Part shown: piece by piece, positions 15,576-25,061 of the stretch
Position numbering within the stretch: the first letter of the stretch is position 1
Layout: the number at the start of each line of letters is the position of its first letter
From: Cryomorpha sp963836915
Lineage (GTDB): Bacteria > Bacteroidota > Bacteroidia > Flavobacteriales_D > Cryomorphaceae
Length of the DNA: 64,000 nucleotides
NCBI GenBank assembly: GCA_963836915.1
Contig: CAWILH010000002.1
Span: forward strand, 1,860,001 to 1,924,000
Direction of reading: 5' to 3'
Position numbers and translations under genes: made by a program
The notes under the pieces: generated by a model
What the model was told of the DNA's origin: nothing
Seen by the model: only the letters and a program-made list of their open reading frames with translations
Database searches by the model: none

Positions 15576-17738
15576 CTATTTCTCAACCCTAAGTTTGGCA
15601 TGGGCACTGCTCCCATCCGATTTCATAATTTGAACGATGAATAGCCCACTGCCGAAACCTTCGGTATCGAGCTGAAAATGAGAAGTAGCTGCAATTTTTT
15701 GCGAAAGGATTTGCCTGCCCATCATATCGTAAACTTCCAATTTTACGAGCTGAGCGTTTTGGGTTATAATATGAACAGCACCCTGCGCCGGATTGGGATA
15801 TATCTTGACTCCCGATGCCGAAATATCGCCAATGCCTGTGACCGCAAAAGGTACCGTAAGGGTGGCAAAAGCGTCTAGCTTACCATGGCCGAACTGCGGT
15901 CCTGGAAGGATGCCGGTAAACTCATCGGCCAGTGCATTAGCTATGATCGCATTTTTGACATCAAAAAAATCTGCTCCGGGATCGCGCTGAAAGTAGAGCG
16001 CCGCAACGCCGGCCACTACGGGCGAAGCCATAGATGTGCCGCCATTGATATAATGCATACTGTCTTGCGCCACCTTCTCGGGAGCTATATTGATCCAAGA
16101 ATTGAGAACGGCAATTTTTCCGGTGCTCAATGTGTGATCACCACTAGCAGCGATATCAGGCTTCTGCCGATTGTCGCGGGTAGGCCCGCGGCTGCAATTG
16201 ATCGAAATGGCGCCGGGCGTCTCTTCAAAGGTGGTGAGCTCACCCAGCACATTCACGAAGGAATCACGGTTTATATAATTTCCCACGGTGACCACTTTTT
16301 CACTGCACACCCATGAATCAACGATGCTCTTCTCATTATCGGGAAATCTATACTTAGCCATCGGCGCATAGGTCGAAGCATCGGGCAGATCAAGGTTGGC
16401 GATAGCTGATGTGCCGATAGCTCCTGAGCTCCAGAGATCGAATCTACCGCCACCCGTGGTTGCAAAACGCCAAGGATATTCGGTACTGAATACTTCACTT
16501 ACCCTTGCTTGGAGCAAAAATTGACCACCGCGCAGCCCAAGGTAAGTTTCCACCACGCCTTGCATCACCCCATCGAAGAAGACCGTATCGGTGATCAACT
16601 GATCGAGATTGGTTGCTGCATTGCGCCAAGCAGAATAGCCCCGAAAGGCATACTGGGGCGAACTGGCATCAACTCCAAGCGCAAAGGATGTCTGGTTGAA
16701 ATCGGCCGTATCGGCCCAAGCTTCAAAAAAGACCGATCCGCCCAATGTATTTTCATTATAGCGAAACCAAGTAAAGGCTGTGTCGGTCTCGGGAATATCG
16801 TAAGAAAGGTGGTAGGCTTCAAAATCACCACTATTGCCCGCCGCTGCCACCACCGAGCGGCCAGGGATTGCATCGAGCATGCCGTCTATGAAAAGCGCTG
16901 GGGCATCGAGGCCATCATGGGAGCCCAAATATGTGCCTAGACTTAAATTTACAACGGCAGGCTTACCAAGGGCATCTGCTTTGGCAAAAATAAATGCAAT
17001 GGCGTCGGCCACGGTAGAAGTCCAATTCTCACGGCTAAAATCAGATGAAACGGTGATGATTTGTGCATTGGGCGCTACACCTTTAAACTGACCGGTGGCA
17101 TTTCCATTGCTCGCTCCCGCACCAGAGACATTACTTCCATGGCCGAAAGCCTGATCTTCATGGGCGGTAATGCCAGCATCAATATCTTCGGCGGTCCACT
17201 CCTGCCCGTACCCATAAGGCTCTGGCACCCTAAAGGGGATGGTTTCATCCTGGGTTTGATCCCAAAGTGCGATCACACGTGTATTGCCATTCTCATCTTG
17301 AAAATCGGGATGCGCCAACTCTATCCCCGTATCTATGAAACCCAAGATCACATCATCGCCAAGATAGGCCTGCGGCAATGGGCTTGCCCCTTGATGAACG
17401 GGCGAAACATTGTTGTTGAGCAACATCACGTCTGCGAGCAGCTCAGGTTTATTATTGTGATATTCTATGAATTCGAGACCGCTGAGATCGTTCAGCCCCA
17501 TAATGGCCGATGCCGGCAGGGAGCAGGCCAAGATATTGCTCAGCGATCCCTTTACGCGGCCATCATTTTGGCGCACATAAGTAGCGAGTGCGCTAAGGTC
17601 GCCGCGAAGGTAGAGATGCACTACATGGTCGGGCTCCATGGTTTTAAGATCGTGCTGTAGCTGGATATTCAGCATTTGGCGCTGCTGCGCAAAAACAGAT
17701 AGCGGCAGGAATAAAAGCAGAAAGAAAAATTGCCTCAT
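15576..17738 (-). CDS. Secreted subtilisin-like (S8) serine protease with T9SS type A sorting domain
   Basis: A 720-residue exported protease. It has a signal peptide (MRQFFFLLLFLPLSVFAQ), an N-terminal prodomain (to about 120), and the S8 catalytic domain with Asp136 (GFIDTG), His200 (FGHGSNVSG), oxyanion Asn302 (AAGNSG) and Ser569 (GGTSMASP). A beta-rich insert lies at about 310-440. The last ~75 residues (IYPNPAQGAVHI, YDMMGRQIL) are a T9SS type A sorting domain, so it is exported through type IX secretion and cleaved or anchored at the surface. The start overlaps the stop of the upstream HsdR_N-like gene by 4 bp. Substrate unknown. Confidence 0.95.
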   Translation of the reverse strand: MRQFFFLLLFLPLSVFAQQRQMLNIQLQHDLKTMEPDHVVHLYLRGDLSALATYVRQNDGRVKGSLSNILACSLPASAIMGLNDLSGLEFIEYHNNKPELLADVMLLNNNVSPVHQGASPLPQAYLGDDVILGFIDTGIELAHPDFQDENGNTRVIALWDQTQDETIPFRVPEPYGYGQEWTAEDIDAGITAHEDQAFGHGSNVSGAGASNGNATGQFKGVAPNAQIITVSSDFSRENWTSTVADAIAFIFAKADALGKPAVVNLSLGTYLGSHDGLDAPALFIDGMLDAIPGRSVVAAAGNSGDFEAYHLSYDIPETDTAFTWFRYNENTLGGSVFFEAWADTADFNQTSFALGVDASSPQYAFRGYSAWRNAATNLDQLITDTVFFDGVMQGVVETYLGLRGGQFLLQARVSEVFSTEYPWRFATTGGGRFDLWSSGAIGTSAIANLDLPDASTYAPMAKYRFPDNEKSIVDSWVCSEKVVTVGNYINRDSFVNVLGELTTFEETPGAISINCSRGPTRDNRQKPDIAASGDHTLSTGKIAVLNSWINIAPEKVAQDSMHYINGGTSMASPVVAGVAALYFQRDPGADFFDVKNAIIANALADEFTGILPGPQFGHGKLDAFATLTVPFAVTGIGDISASGVKIYPNPAQGAVHIITQNAQLVKLEVYDMMGRQILSQKIAATSHFQLDTEGFGSGLFIVQIMKSDGSSAHAKLRVEK

Positions 17739-18205
17739 GGTTTGCTTATTTGATTGACAAGGTATTGATATTCTGGTAGGTCATTTACAAAGTTGAACTT
17801 ATTTTCACCCAGATCGAAGAGCAGGAAATAATGTTGCAATCCATTGGTCACTGCCAATGCCTTGGCCTTGAGCGTACCATTATAGCGCGCTATCTGATAG
17901 AATGTTTCTTGACTTATTTTCACATCGGGTGCCTTGCATTCCAAGAGTAGAAGGGGGTTTCCACGATCATCTACCGATAGGGCATCAAAGCGGCCTATGG
18001 TCTGGCTGTGCTTTACGGCTACTTCTAGCTGAAATCTGCCTGCGGGAAATCCCTTTTGAATGATAAGATATTGTAAAAAATGCTGGCGCACCCATTCTTC
18101 GGGTGTGAGCACCAAATACTTGCGCCTGATGGGATCAAAAATTTTTTTTCGGCCTTGGTCTTCGGTAATTTTAAAAGGAAATGCCGGAAGGTTGAGCGCT
18201 TGCAT
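17735..18205 (-). CDS. Stand-alone type I restriction R protein N-terminal-like (HsdR_N) nuclease-fold protein
   Basis: A 156-residue single-domain protein with the PD-(D/E)XK fold of HsdR N-termini: RRKYLVLTPEEWVRQHFLQYL, then QTIGRFDALSVD (Asp) and LLLLECKAPD (ExK). It lacks helicase parts, and no HsdM or HsdS gene is near. Such stand-alone copies are a conserved Bacteroidota core gene, so despite the name it is probably not a restriction enzyme; a role in DNA repair or recombination is a guess. Genes on both sides are on the same strand. Confidence 0.88.
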   Translation of the reverse strand: MQALNLPAFPFKITEDQGRKKIFDPIRRKYLVLTPEEWVRQHFLQYLIIQKGFPAGRFQLEVAVKHSQTIGRFDALSVDDRGNPLLLLECKAPDVKISQETFYQIARYNGTLKAKALAVTNGLQHYFLLFDLGENKFNFVNDLPEYQYLVNQISKP

Positions 18206-18257
18206 ACCTGCGAATGTAGAAAAAGGAAAATCGGAGCGGAGCTTCCAAGGGCTTTCT

Positions 18258-18980
18258 TCACTTCAAATCCCAGAGGTCATTTACGCCGATGAACCGATCA
18301 ACCGTGAAACCCTCCCCCAGGGCTACGCCAATGCTGCGACCATATTCGCGGGCACGCCCTTCCAAAAAATCCACAAACTCAGGTGTAGAGATAGGCGTAT
18401 TTGGAATTTCACCTTTCGCACCAGCGTAAAATTGGCTTTTATACGCCCTGATGGCATCCATCTTATCCTCCCATACTTCGGTGACATCAAAGACGAAATC
18501 GGGCTTTATATAATGATCCTGCACGAAGTGATATATGAATTTTGGGCGCCAATGCTCCTGTGCCCTTCCTTCTCCATCTTTGGTCTCAATAGCTTTCAGG
18601 CTACTCAAAAAACAGGCATCGGATATAAGCTTGGCAGCCCTGCCATGATCTGGGTGGCGGTCGCTGATGGCATTGGCCAGTACCACTTCGGGGCGGTACT
18701 TTCGTAAAAAGGGGAGAATGGCCATTTGAAATTCACGGGTATTGGCCAAGAACCCGTCGGGAAGACCCACGTTATCGCGTATTGTGCATCCCAATATTTT
18801 CATGGCATCTGCGGCTTCGGCAGCGCGTATTTCGACCGTACCACGGGTGCCGAGCTCACCGCGCGTAAGATCCAAAATACCGACCTTCTTTCCCTGCCGC
18901 ACCGACTGGATTACGGTACCGCCGGCTCCGAGCTCCACATCATCGGGATGGGCCGCAATGGCAAGTATGTCAAGCTTCAT
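18258..18980 (-). CDS. bshB1: Bacillithiol biosynthesis deacetylase BshB1
   Basis: A 240-residue zinc-dependent LmbE/PIG-L family hydrolase. It removes the acetyl group from GlcNAc-malate, the second step of bacillithiol synthesis. The zinc motif AHPDDVELG opens the protein, then LTRGELGTRGT, GLPDGFL and NAISDRHPDHGRAAKLI (second His pair). C-terminal RAREYGRSIGVALGEGF is diagnostic of the BshB1 subgroup. It overlaps maf by 11 bp and ends a long minus-strand run of tightly packed genes. bshA and bshC are not in the window. Confidence 0.93.
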   Translation of the reverse strand: MKLDILAIAAHPDDVELGAGGTVIQSVRQGKKVGILDLTRGELGTRGTVEIRAAEAADAMKILGCTIRDNVGLPDGFLANTREFQMAILPFLRKYRPEVVLANAISDRHPDHGRAAKLISDACFLSSLKAIETKDGEGRAQEHWRPKFIYHFVQDHYIKPDFVFDVTEVWEDKMDAIRAYKSQFYAGAKGEIPNTPISTPEFVDFLEGRAREYGRSIGVALGEGFTVDRFIGVNDLWDLK

Positions 18981-19557
18981 GGACGAATTTTTTAAGTTCG
19001 GTATATAATTTTCGAGTGGGCAAGCCCATCACGTTATAGAATGAGCCTTCTATGCGGTCTATTCCGGCATAGCCTATCCACTCTTGGATCCCATAGGCAC
19101 CGGCCTTATCGAAGGGTTTGTATTTTGCGATATATGAAGTGATCTCGGGCTGGGACAATTCGCCAAAATAAACTTTTGAAACATCGTGAAAGACAACTTG
19201 CCTACTTACGGAAGTGAGACATACCGCGGTGATCACTTCGTGCATTCTGCCGCTCAATGCGCTCACCATTTGCGCAGCTTCAGCTTCAGATTCGGGCTTG
19301 TTGAATACCCTGTCTCCCAACCACACCACCGTATCGGAAGTGATCAATATCTCGCTATCGCTTATGGAATCGACGAAGGCAGCGGCTTTCTTCTTAGATA
19401 GGTATTCAGGAATTTCATAGGAATGCAGCGACTCTGAAAAAGATTCATCAACATCTTTCGTCCGCACTTGAAAGGGAATATCAAGTCCTTTCAAAAGCTC
19501 ATGCCTTCGCGGTGATTTTGAAGCCAAAATAATCTTATGTCCTTTAAGGTCAAGCAA
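18970..19557 (-). CDS. maf: Maf-like nucleoside triphosphate pyrophosphatase
   Basis: A 195-residue Maf/Ham1-fold enzyme that hydrolyses non-canonical or excess NTPs (dTTP/UTP type in this subgroup) to monophosphates. Visible signatures are ILASKSPRRHELL (residues 9-21), VDESF, TSDTVVWL and the KAGAYGIQEWIGYAGIDRIEG stretch ending in MGLP. Length fits. It overlaps ubiA by 8 bp and bshB1 by 11 bp. Roles in septum control have been proposed for the family, but the metabolic clean-up role is better supported. Confidence 0.93.
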   Translation of the reverse strand: MLDLKGHKIILASKSPRRHELLKGLDIPFQVRTKDVDESFSESLHSYEIPEYLSKKKAAAFVDSISDSEILITSDTVVWLGDRVFNKPESEAEAAQMVSALSGRMHEVITAVCLTSVSRQVVFHDVSKVYFGELSQPEITSYIAKYKPFDKAGAYGIQEWIGYAGIDRIEGSFYNVMGLPTRKLYTELKKFVHEA

Positions 19558-20545
19558 TGTCGGAAGCGAAATAGATGAAATAATGCACCACGCTATAAAG
19601 CAGGCCGCCGAGCATGGCCACTTTCAAGGCATTGCCCGCCAGTACAAATTGATTTCTCCGTATGGCCTTGTGGTTAAACCAAAGGCTGAACAATAACGGG
19701 ACGATGATGGCGGCAAGCAGATAGAAAAGCGAATAATTATCCGACACCAACTTTTGCTGTAAAATAAGGAGCGCGATAATGCACGACACGATAAGCACGG
19801 CGGTGATGACCTTAGCCTTTTTGAGCCCGTATACGAGCGGAATGGTGCGCGCCTTGATGCGGATATCTCCTTTCACATCGGCCATATCTTTCTGGATCTC
19901 GCGTATGAGGTTGAGCATAAAAGCAAAGGCGGCATAGCCCAGAATGAAGTAGAACATGATTTTAAAGTAGACCGCCGGATCTTCGCTGGGGCGCTCGCGG
20001 GTGAAATATGCGGAGACTTCGGCGCCATATTTTTCTACCAATAGCGGGATTTCATAAATACCCACTAGGATGGGTACCAGTCCGGCCAGCAGCGCGATGA
20101 TCACATTGCCCACGATCAGCTCCCGCTTAAACTGCACGCTGTAAAACCAAAGCGAACCGGCGGCAAAAAAACTTACGATGCTGAGCTTCCACATCCCGAT
20201 GCTCCATGCCACATATACGGCCAGGCCTAATCCTGCCAAATTAAAAACCTGATGAACCATCATGGCCACACGTCGCTTCACATGGACTCCCACAATGATA
20301 TTTTTCGGTTTGTTCACGCGATCGGTGCGCTGATCAAAATAATCATTTATCACATTTCCGGCGGCAGCGATAAGCAACGTAGATAGCACCAGAAGCCAAA
20401 ACTTGGACAGGGGAAACTGGAGTTCGAATCCATTTACTTCCACCAGCGGACTCAGCACCCAGAAGCGCATGAGCCACATGGTGAGGGCGATGATGAATAA
20501 ATTAAGCGGACGGGTGAGCTTTACAAACTGAAGAAATCTATTCAT
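19550..20545 (-). CDS. UbiA-family prenyltransferase (geranylgeranylglycerol-phosphate geranylgeranyltransferase-like)
   Basis: A 331-residue integral membrane prenyltransferase with about nine membrane helices. The first Asp-rich motif NVINDYFDQRTDRVNKPK (residues ~65-82) and the second, KDMADVKGDIRIKARTIP (~218-235), bind the prenyl diphosphate-Mg. The Bacteroidota subgroup is annotated as GGGP geranylgeranyltransferase, the enzyme that makes digeranylgeranylglyceryl phosphate for archaeal-type ether lipids. The substrate here cannot be told from sequence; quinone prenylation is the alternative. It sits 3 bp after the kdsC-like gene. Confidence 0.85.
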   Translation of the reverse strand: MNRFLQFVKLTRPLNLFIIALTMWLMRFWVLSPLVEVNGFELQFPLSKFWLLVLSTLLIAAAGNVINDYFDQRTDRVNKPKNIIVGVHVKRRVAMMVHQVFNLAGLGLAVYVAWSIGMWKLSIVSFFAAGSLWFYSVQFKRELIVGNVIIALLAGLVPILVGIYEIPLLVEKYGAEVSAYFTRERPSEDPAVYFKIMFYFILGYAAFAFMLNLIREIQKDMADVKGDIRIKARTIPLVYGLKKAKVITAVLIVSCIIALLILQQKLVSDNYSLFYLLAAIIVPLLFSLWFNHKAIRRNQFVLAGNALKVAMLGGLLYSVVHYFIYFASDIA

Positions 20546-20548
20546 TGA

Positions 20549-21073
20549 CTACCATTCAAAGGCATCTTCATCGAACCATTTCCCTTGCACTTTAAGCGTT
20601 TGCTCCACGATATCCCTTACACATCCTTCCCCACCCTTCCTATTGGAAATATAATGGCTTATACGCTTTATCTCTTCGCTGGCATCGGCAGGGCAAGCGG
20701 CAAGGCCTGCGCGCGACATTACTTCATAATCGGGAATGTCATCGCCCATGTACAGCACTTCAGATTCGGTTAAAGATTGCGACGCCATAAAACTATCAAA
20801 TACTACCGACTTGTTCTTGCTTTCGAGAAAAATATGTTGAATACCAAGATTCTGAAGGCTATCGCGCACCACCAGCGAATTGCCACCAGTGATGATCGCC
20901 ATGGTATATCCTTTTTTCAGCGCGTATTGTATGGCATAGCTATCTTTTACGCTAAGCTGCCTTATCAGCTGTCCATCGGGCATCAGGTGCACTCGCCCAT
21001 CTGTAAAAACGCCGTCAATGTCGAATATAAAAGTGGTGATCTCGGGAAGGATTTCCTTATAGCTTCGGCTCAT
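20549..21073 (-). CDS. KdsC-like HAD phosphatase
   Basis: A 174-residue C0-type HAD phosphatase. Motif I is FIFDIDGVFTDG (Asp nucleophile), motif II ITGGNS, motif III Lys in NKSVVFD, motif IV YMGDDIPDYEVM. The best family match is 3-deoxy-D-manno-octulosonate-8-phosphate phosphatase, which dephosphorylates Kdo-8-P for lipopolysaccharide. No other kds gene is nearby, and related HADs act on N-acylneuraminate-9-P, so the substrate is not certain. It overlaps the DUF2520 gene by 17 bp. Confidence 0.88.
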   Translation of the reverse strand: MSRSYKEILPEITTFIFDIDGVFTDGRVHLMPDGQLIRQLSVKDSYAIQYALKKGYTMAIITGGNSLVVRDSLQNLGIQHIFLESKNKSVVFDSFMASQSLTESEVLYMGDDIPDYEVMSRAGLAACPADASEEIKRISHYISNRKGGEGCVRDIVEQTLKVQGKWFDEDAFEW

Positions 21074-21845
21074 GGTTGTTGCGCTTCAGTATTTCATCGG
21101 TGAGCATATCATATACTTCGCGGGTTATATTTTGACTGCCGAGCAGCTCGCGGTGCGCCTTTATGGTTTCCAGATCGCCCCGCGACGCAGGGCCGGTCTG
21201 AGAATCGGCAGCACTTTGGAGCAGCATCTTATTGGCCGTTTCCAAGATAAGGGGATTCATAATCGAGCGATCGATATCGGCTTTCTTCAGGAGCTCTTCG
21301 GAAAACTCAAACATGAGATTCGCAAAATTATTGGCAAATACTGCCGCCAGGTGAAGGCTCTTGCGCTGAGCGGAAGAGAGAATGTAGATCTTGCTCGATA
21401 GCAGATCGGCGAGTGTGCCAAGGGCATTCAAATCATCATCATTTTCTGCTTCCAAGCAAAATGGCACTTGATCCCATATGATGTTCTTATCAAACGAAAA
21501 ACTCTGAAGGGGATAGAAAACGCCTCTACGAAAATTATCGGGAATGGCATTCATCGGAACAGCGCCAGAAGTATGCACTACGAGACCCGAGTCTTTTGCA
21601 AAAAGCCCCGCCGCCACTTCATGGATCGCATCATCGGTGATGGCCAGCAAGATCAGGTCTGCATTGATGCGCTTCTCGAGCTTCTCTATTACATTAGACT
21701 TCAGCTTATGCGCCAGCACTTCGGCTTCACTCCGATCTCGTCCATATACGCCAGCTATTTCAATTCCTTTGTGGAAAAGTGCCGTCCCCAGCTGGTTTGC
21801 CACCCTGCCGGCTCCTATTATGGCTACCCTTTTTATTTCGCTCAT
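21057..21845 (-). CDS. Rossmann-like and DUF2520 domain protein
   Basis: A 262-residue protein, starting at the ATG 21845 (MSEIKRVAIIGAGRVANQLG) and overlapping the ccmF stop by 4 bp; an upstream in-frame start would reach into ccmF and is not needed. The N-terminal Rossmann fold has GAGRVANQLG (NAD(P)-binding glycine loop). The C-terminal DUF2520 helical domain includes LHLAAVFANNFANLM and GPASRGD. It resembles ketopantoate reductase or P5C reductase folds. Its reaction is unknown; it is a conserved gene of the phylum. Confidence 0.9.
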   Translation of the reverse strand: MSEIKRVAIIGAGRVANQLGTALFHKGIEIAGVYGRDRSEAEVLAHKLKSNVIEKLEKRINADLILLAITDDAIHEVAAGLFAKDSGLVVHTSGAVPMNAIPDNFRRGVFYPLQSFSFDKNIIWDQVPFCLEAENDDDLNALGTLADLLSSKIYILSSAQRKSLHLAAVFANNFANLMFEFSEELLKKADIDRSIMNPLILETANKMLLQSAADSQTGPASRGDLETIKAHRELLGSQNITREVYDMLTDEILKRNNHEPKL

Positions 21846-24643
21846 GATTCCACTATTCTTTTTGACACCCTTATGCGTTGACGAATGGCCATTACAGTAC
21901 CCAGAAACATTACGATACACCCGATCCAAAGAATATTGATCATCGGAAATTGAATGGCCTGCATTACGATAAACTCTTTCCTATTCGATGTATGCTCTGC
22001 AACCATAAAGGTATGCTTGCCTGATTTGGGGTCTATTTTTTCAAAGTTAAACCGCAGCCCCGTCTCGTCTTGTATCACTGGGTCGGGCACTTGCAGCACA
22101 GAGTCGCGCAAGATAAACAGTGGCTCCGCTTCATATACATTGCCCTTGCCATCTCTCACACCTACCATGGCACGCACGGCCAAGTCATTGGCGCCGACCC
22201 TATACTTCTCCCGCTCATCTTCTTTTACTACGGCGAGCCCGTTCAGCCTTATTTGCGTAGAGCCGATAAACGCTGTATCGCCCACTGCAAGCAGCAATTC
22301 AACCGGAGTCCGGAAACCTGTGGCATCAGAATCCACTTCGAGCTCTGCCCATTTCACATGCGTGTAAATATCCCGGTTCCAATACCGCTTCGTGGCGGGC
22401 TCTGCCACATTTCCAAATTGGGGGTTGAGCTGAATTCTCGGATTGAGAGAAAACAGCTTCTCGCCCGGTACATTGGGCGACCAGCGCTCCACATTATCTA
22501 TATCTATACTGCGCGGGTCTTGCACCAGCTCCCACTTGGCCTGATCCATTATAAAATCCCTGCCCGGCACATGGCTTTCCAGCGATCTGAATACGGCACC
22601 CCGCGCTATGGCCAAGTCTCCTTTGTCAAAATTTCGCGGCTTGGCGCCAAAATAATCTACCTGATAATAGACATTTACTCCTTGCTTTTCGCGATCGATA
22701 TAGCTTACAAAATACGGCCCCATGGGAACCGTATCTTGCTTAAAAAGCAAAATATCTTCATTATTCTTAAAATCATCATTCAGCTGCTCGATGTTAAAAC
22801 GGCTTCCGTTTTCGGAAATCTTCTCACTCCGTGATGTAGAGATGAGCGCCCCGAGCAATACCAGCCCGAAGCCGATATGCGCCACACTAGCGCCGGCTTT
22901 ATCAAAGCCACCCTTGATCATTCTCAGGATATAATCAAAATTGGAAGCTATGGCAAAAATGGTGGTAAAGAGCAGCACCACGAGCACGAAATCATCACCT
23001 GAATAGTCGAGCTGTATGGCTCCAAAAATGGTGATAAGAATAGCTACGCCCAAGGATAGGGAGAGATTTTTGGCAAACTTCCCAAAATTATTCTTGCCGT
23101 ATTTCAGGTATTGGGTGAAGGCAATAAGGAAGGTCACGATGAAGGCAAACGGGATCTGCCACTTATTGAAGTGGCCGATGCGGTCTGAATTTGGCGCCAG
23201 CTTCCCTTCGGCCAGCGAGCGAAACCCTTCGATATTGGTAAACTCATAGAGATCGAGCAGCGGCCCCGCGAAGGGCTGGGCGAGCAGGTTCCAGATCGGT
23301 TTAGAAGTCTCCAGCGCCACCTGTCCCGCCGAGAGCAAGAGCACCAACGAACCAATGAAAAGCCAAAACTCACGGCTTAGGAGTGGTTCTTCCTTTTCGG
23401 GCTTAGGAAAAAACTTATTGTAAGAGACAATGATCATGATCACCGACATGGTCAGAAAAGCCACGATGGCTGCCACCTTGGCGTCAAAGCCCCACCCAAG
23501 CGCAATAAATAAGAAAGTGAGGCCAGCAAAAATAAACCGGAACCGCTTTTGCAAAAGCAATAAAACAGTAGATAATGTGATGATGGAAAGGAGAATGAAA
23601 AGATGCTGCCGCATCAGTCCATTTCCCGTAAAGGAATGTACCGACGTATCGCCCAGCACTCCCGAATGCACTAGAAATGAAGCGTACATCACCAAAATGT
23701 AGGTGATGAGTGTTAGAAAAATAGCAGTAAAGAGCGACCGGTTCTTTAGCCTGTTTACCACCATCACGTGCGCTGCACCCACCATGGTAAGCCAAGGTAT
23801 AAGGCTGGCATTTTCTACGGGATCCCAAGCCCAAAAGCCACCAAAACTAAGCGCTTCGTAAGCCCAAGCTCCACCCATGAGAATTCCGATACCGAGCACC
23901 GAGACCGAAAAGTAGGCCCATGGAATGGCTGGCCGAATCCACTTGCGCAGTTGACCGCTCCATAGCCCCGCCACCGCGAAAGCGAAAGGGACGATGGTAG
24001 AAGCATAACCTAGAAAAAGGGTGGGCGGATGAATGGTCATCCAGTAATTCTGAAGGAGGGGATTCAGCCCGCGGCCATCCTGAAAGGTAGGTATACGCTG
24101 GAGATAATCTGGCATGGCGGTCCACGGCAATCCGATATTCTCGGGTAGATTGCGGATCAATGTAAAAGGACTATTCCCGACCTTAAAGTCTAAGATGAAA
24201 ACCCCGAGAAGCATCGACCCGAGCAAAACCTGAATCCCGGCCACGACCAGCATGGTAAGGTTCTCCCACTTTTTGGCGGTGGCCAAAAGAATATTACCGA
24301 GCACTACATGCCAGAAGCTCCAGAGCAGAAAACTACCTTCCTGACCTTCCCAAAAACAAGAAAAGATATACCGCAGCGGCATATCTTTATTGGCGTGCTT
24401 CCACACATAATCGTATTCGAAATATTGATTAAAAAGCATAGAGAATAGCGTGAGCGCTGCCCCTATGAGTGCCGCCGAATGAAGCCAAAATGCGACCCGG
24501 CCCAGCCTTCGATAGGAATCTCTACTACTGCGGTGCGCCATAAAATAAGACACCGCGGCGAGCACGGCTGCCACCATCGAGATTATAATCAGTGTATTGC
24601 CAAGCTCCCCGATCCAGGTATGCTCACCTATATACTCTACCAT
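21842..24643 (-). CDS. ccmF: Cytochrome c maturation protein CcmF (CcsA/CcmF family)
   Basis: A 933-residue polytopic membrane protein, part of the haem ligation step of cytochrome c maturation at the outer face of the inner membrane. The tryptophan-rich WWD region GGFWAWDPVENASLIPWL, conserved MTIHPPTLFLGYAS and WEGQEGSFLLWSFW segments identify the HMM superfamily. About 15 membrane helices are followed by a large periplasmic domain (residues ~650-890) and a last C-terminal helix. It is the fifth ccm gene in order B-C-D-E-F, 9 bp after ccmE. Confidence 0.93.
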   Translation of the reverse strand: MVEYIGEHTWIGELGNTLIIISMVAAVLAAVSYFMAHRSSRDSYRRLGRVAFWLHSAALIGAALTLFSMLFNQYFEYDYVWKHANKDMPLRYIFSCFWEGQEGSFLLWSFWHVVLGNILLATAKKWENLTMLVVAGIQVLLGSMLLGVFILDFKVGNSPFTLIRNLPENIGLPWTAMPDYLQRIPTFQDGRGLNPLLQNYWMTIHPPTLFLGYASTIVPFAFAVAGLWSGQLRKWIRPAIPWAYFSVSVLGIGILMGGAWAYEALSFGGFWAWDPVENASLIPWLTMVGAAHVMVVNRLKNRSLFTAIFLTLITYILVMYASFLVHSGVLGDTSVHSFTGNGLMRQHLFILLSIITLSTVLLLLQKRFRFIFAGLTFLFIALGWGFDAKVAAIVAFLTMSVIMIIVSYNKFFPKPEKEEPLLSREFWLFIGSLVLLLSAGQVALETSKPIWNLLAQPFAGPLLDLYEFTNIEGFRSLAEGKLAPNSDRIGHFNKWQIPFAFIVTFLIAFTQYLKYGKNNFGKFAKNLSLSLGVAILITIFGAIQLDYSGDDFVLVVLLFTTIFAIASNFDYILRMIKGGFDKAGASVAHIGFGLVLLGALISTSRSEKISENGSRFNIEQLNDDFKNNEDILLFKQDTVPMGPYFVSYIDREKQGVNVYYQVDYFGAKPRNFDKGDLAIARGAVFRSLESHVPGRDFIMDQAKWELVQDPRSIDIDNVERWSPNVPGEKLFSLNPRIQLNPQFGNVAEPATKRYWNRDIYTHVKWAELEVDSDATGFRTPVELLLAVGDTAFIGSTQIRLNGLAVVKEDEREKYRVGANDLAVRAMVGVRDGKGNVYEAEPLFILRDSVLQVPDPVIQDETGLRFNFEKIDPKSGKHTFMVAEHTSNRKEFIVMQAIQFPMINILWIGCIVMFLGTVMAIRQRIRVSKRIVES

Positions 24644-24652
24644 TAAAATATT

Positions 24653-25057
24653 TTATTTTGAAGCGGTTTCCCCCACATTAAACTTCCCTTCTTCCTTATA
24701 CTTCGACGGGCATTTCATTAGCATTTCAGTGGCGTGAAAATAATCCCCTTTCGCTTTGCCAATGAGCACCACGCTCTCCGATCTTTCAAAATCTTGCGGC
24801 TTGCTCTTGTTCAGCATCACCTTTCTATGTTCGCCGGTATTATCTATCATGGTAAACTCCGTAATATTTGGGTTCACCACGGGATTATAAATGATATCGG
24901 CCGTCTTATCTAACGTCCCTACCACGTGGTATTCCTTACCGGGATTGGCAAAGGCATCTTGAAATTCGGCGTATGAACTAGACTTAGACACTGAGCTCAG
25001 AATAAATCCGAGGGCTACAGCTATAAGTACGATGCCAATAATATGTGACTTCTTCAT
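24653..25057 (-). CDS. ccmE: Haem chaperone CcmE, Cys-type variant
   Basis: A 134-residue periplasmic haem chaperone with an N-terminal membrane anchor (IIGIVLIAVALGFILSSV) and an OB-fold. The classical haem-binding motif has His four residues before Tyr (HxxxY). Here the equivalent position reads MKCPSKY, so Cys replaces His (CxxxY), as in the variant Ccm systems known from some sulfate reducers and archaea. CcmE carries haem from CcmC to CcmF. It lies 4 bp after the ccmD-like gene. Confidence 0.92.
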   Translation of the reverse strand: MKKSHIIGIVLIAVALGFILSSVSKSSSYAEFQDAFANPGKEYHVVGTLDKTADIIYNPVVNPNITEFTMIDNTGEHRKVMLNKSKPQDFERSESVVLIGKAKGDYFHATEMLMKCPSKYKEEGKFNVGETASK

Positions 25058-25061
25058 TTTT

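Noticed and set aside
16509..16940. Long antisense frames inside the subtilase gene
   Set aside because: Shadow frames of a GC-biased coding sequence; several overlap each other and none has a motif.
17735..18205. Active type I restriction system
   Set aside because: Only the HsdR N-terminal-like domain is present, with no helicase part and no hsdM or hsdS; it is a stand-alone core gene.
20417..20430. GTTCGAATCC tRNA T-arm-like string
   Set aside because: It is inside the ubiA coding sequence and no acceptor stem or anticodon arm can be drawn around it. No tRNA or rRNA gene was seen in the window.
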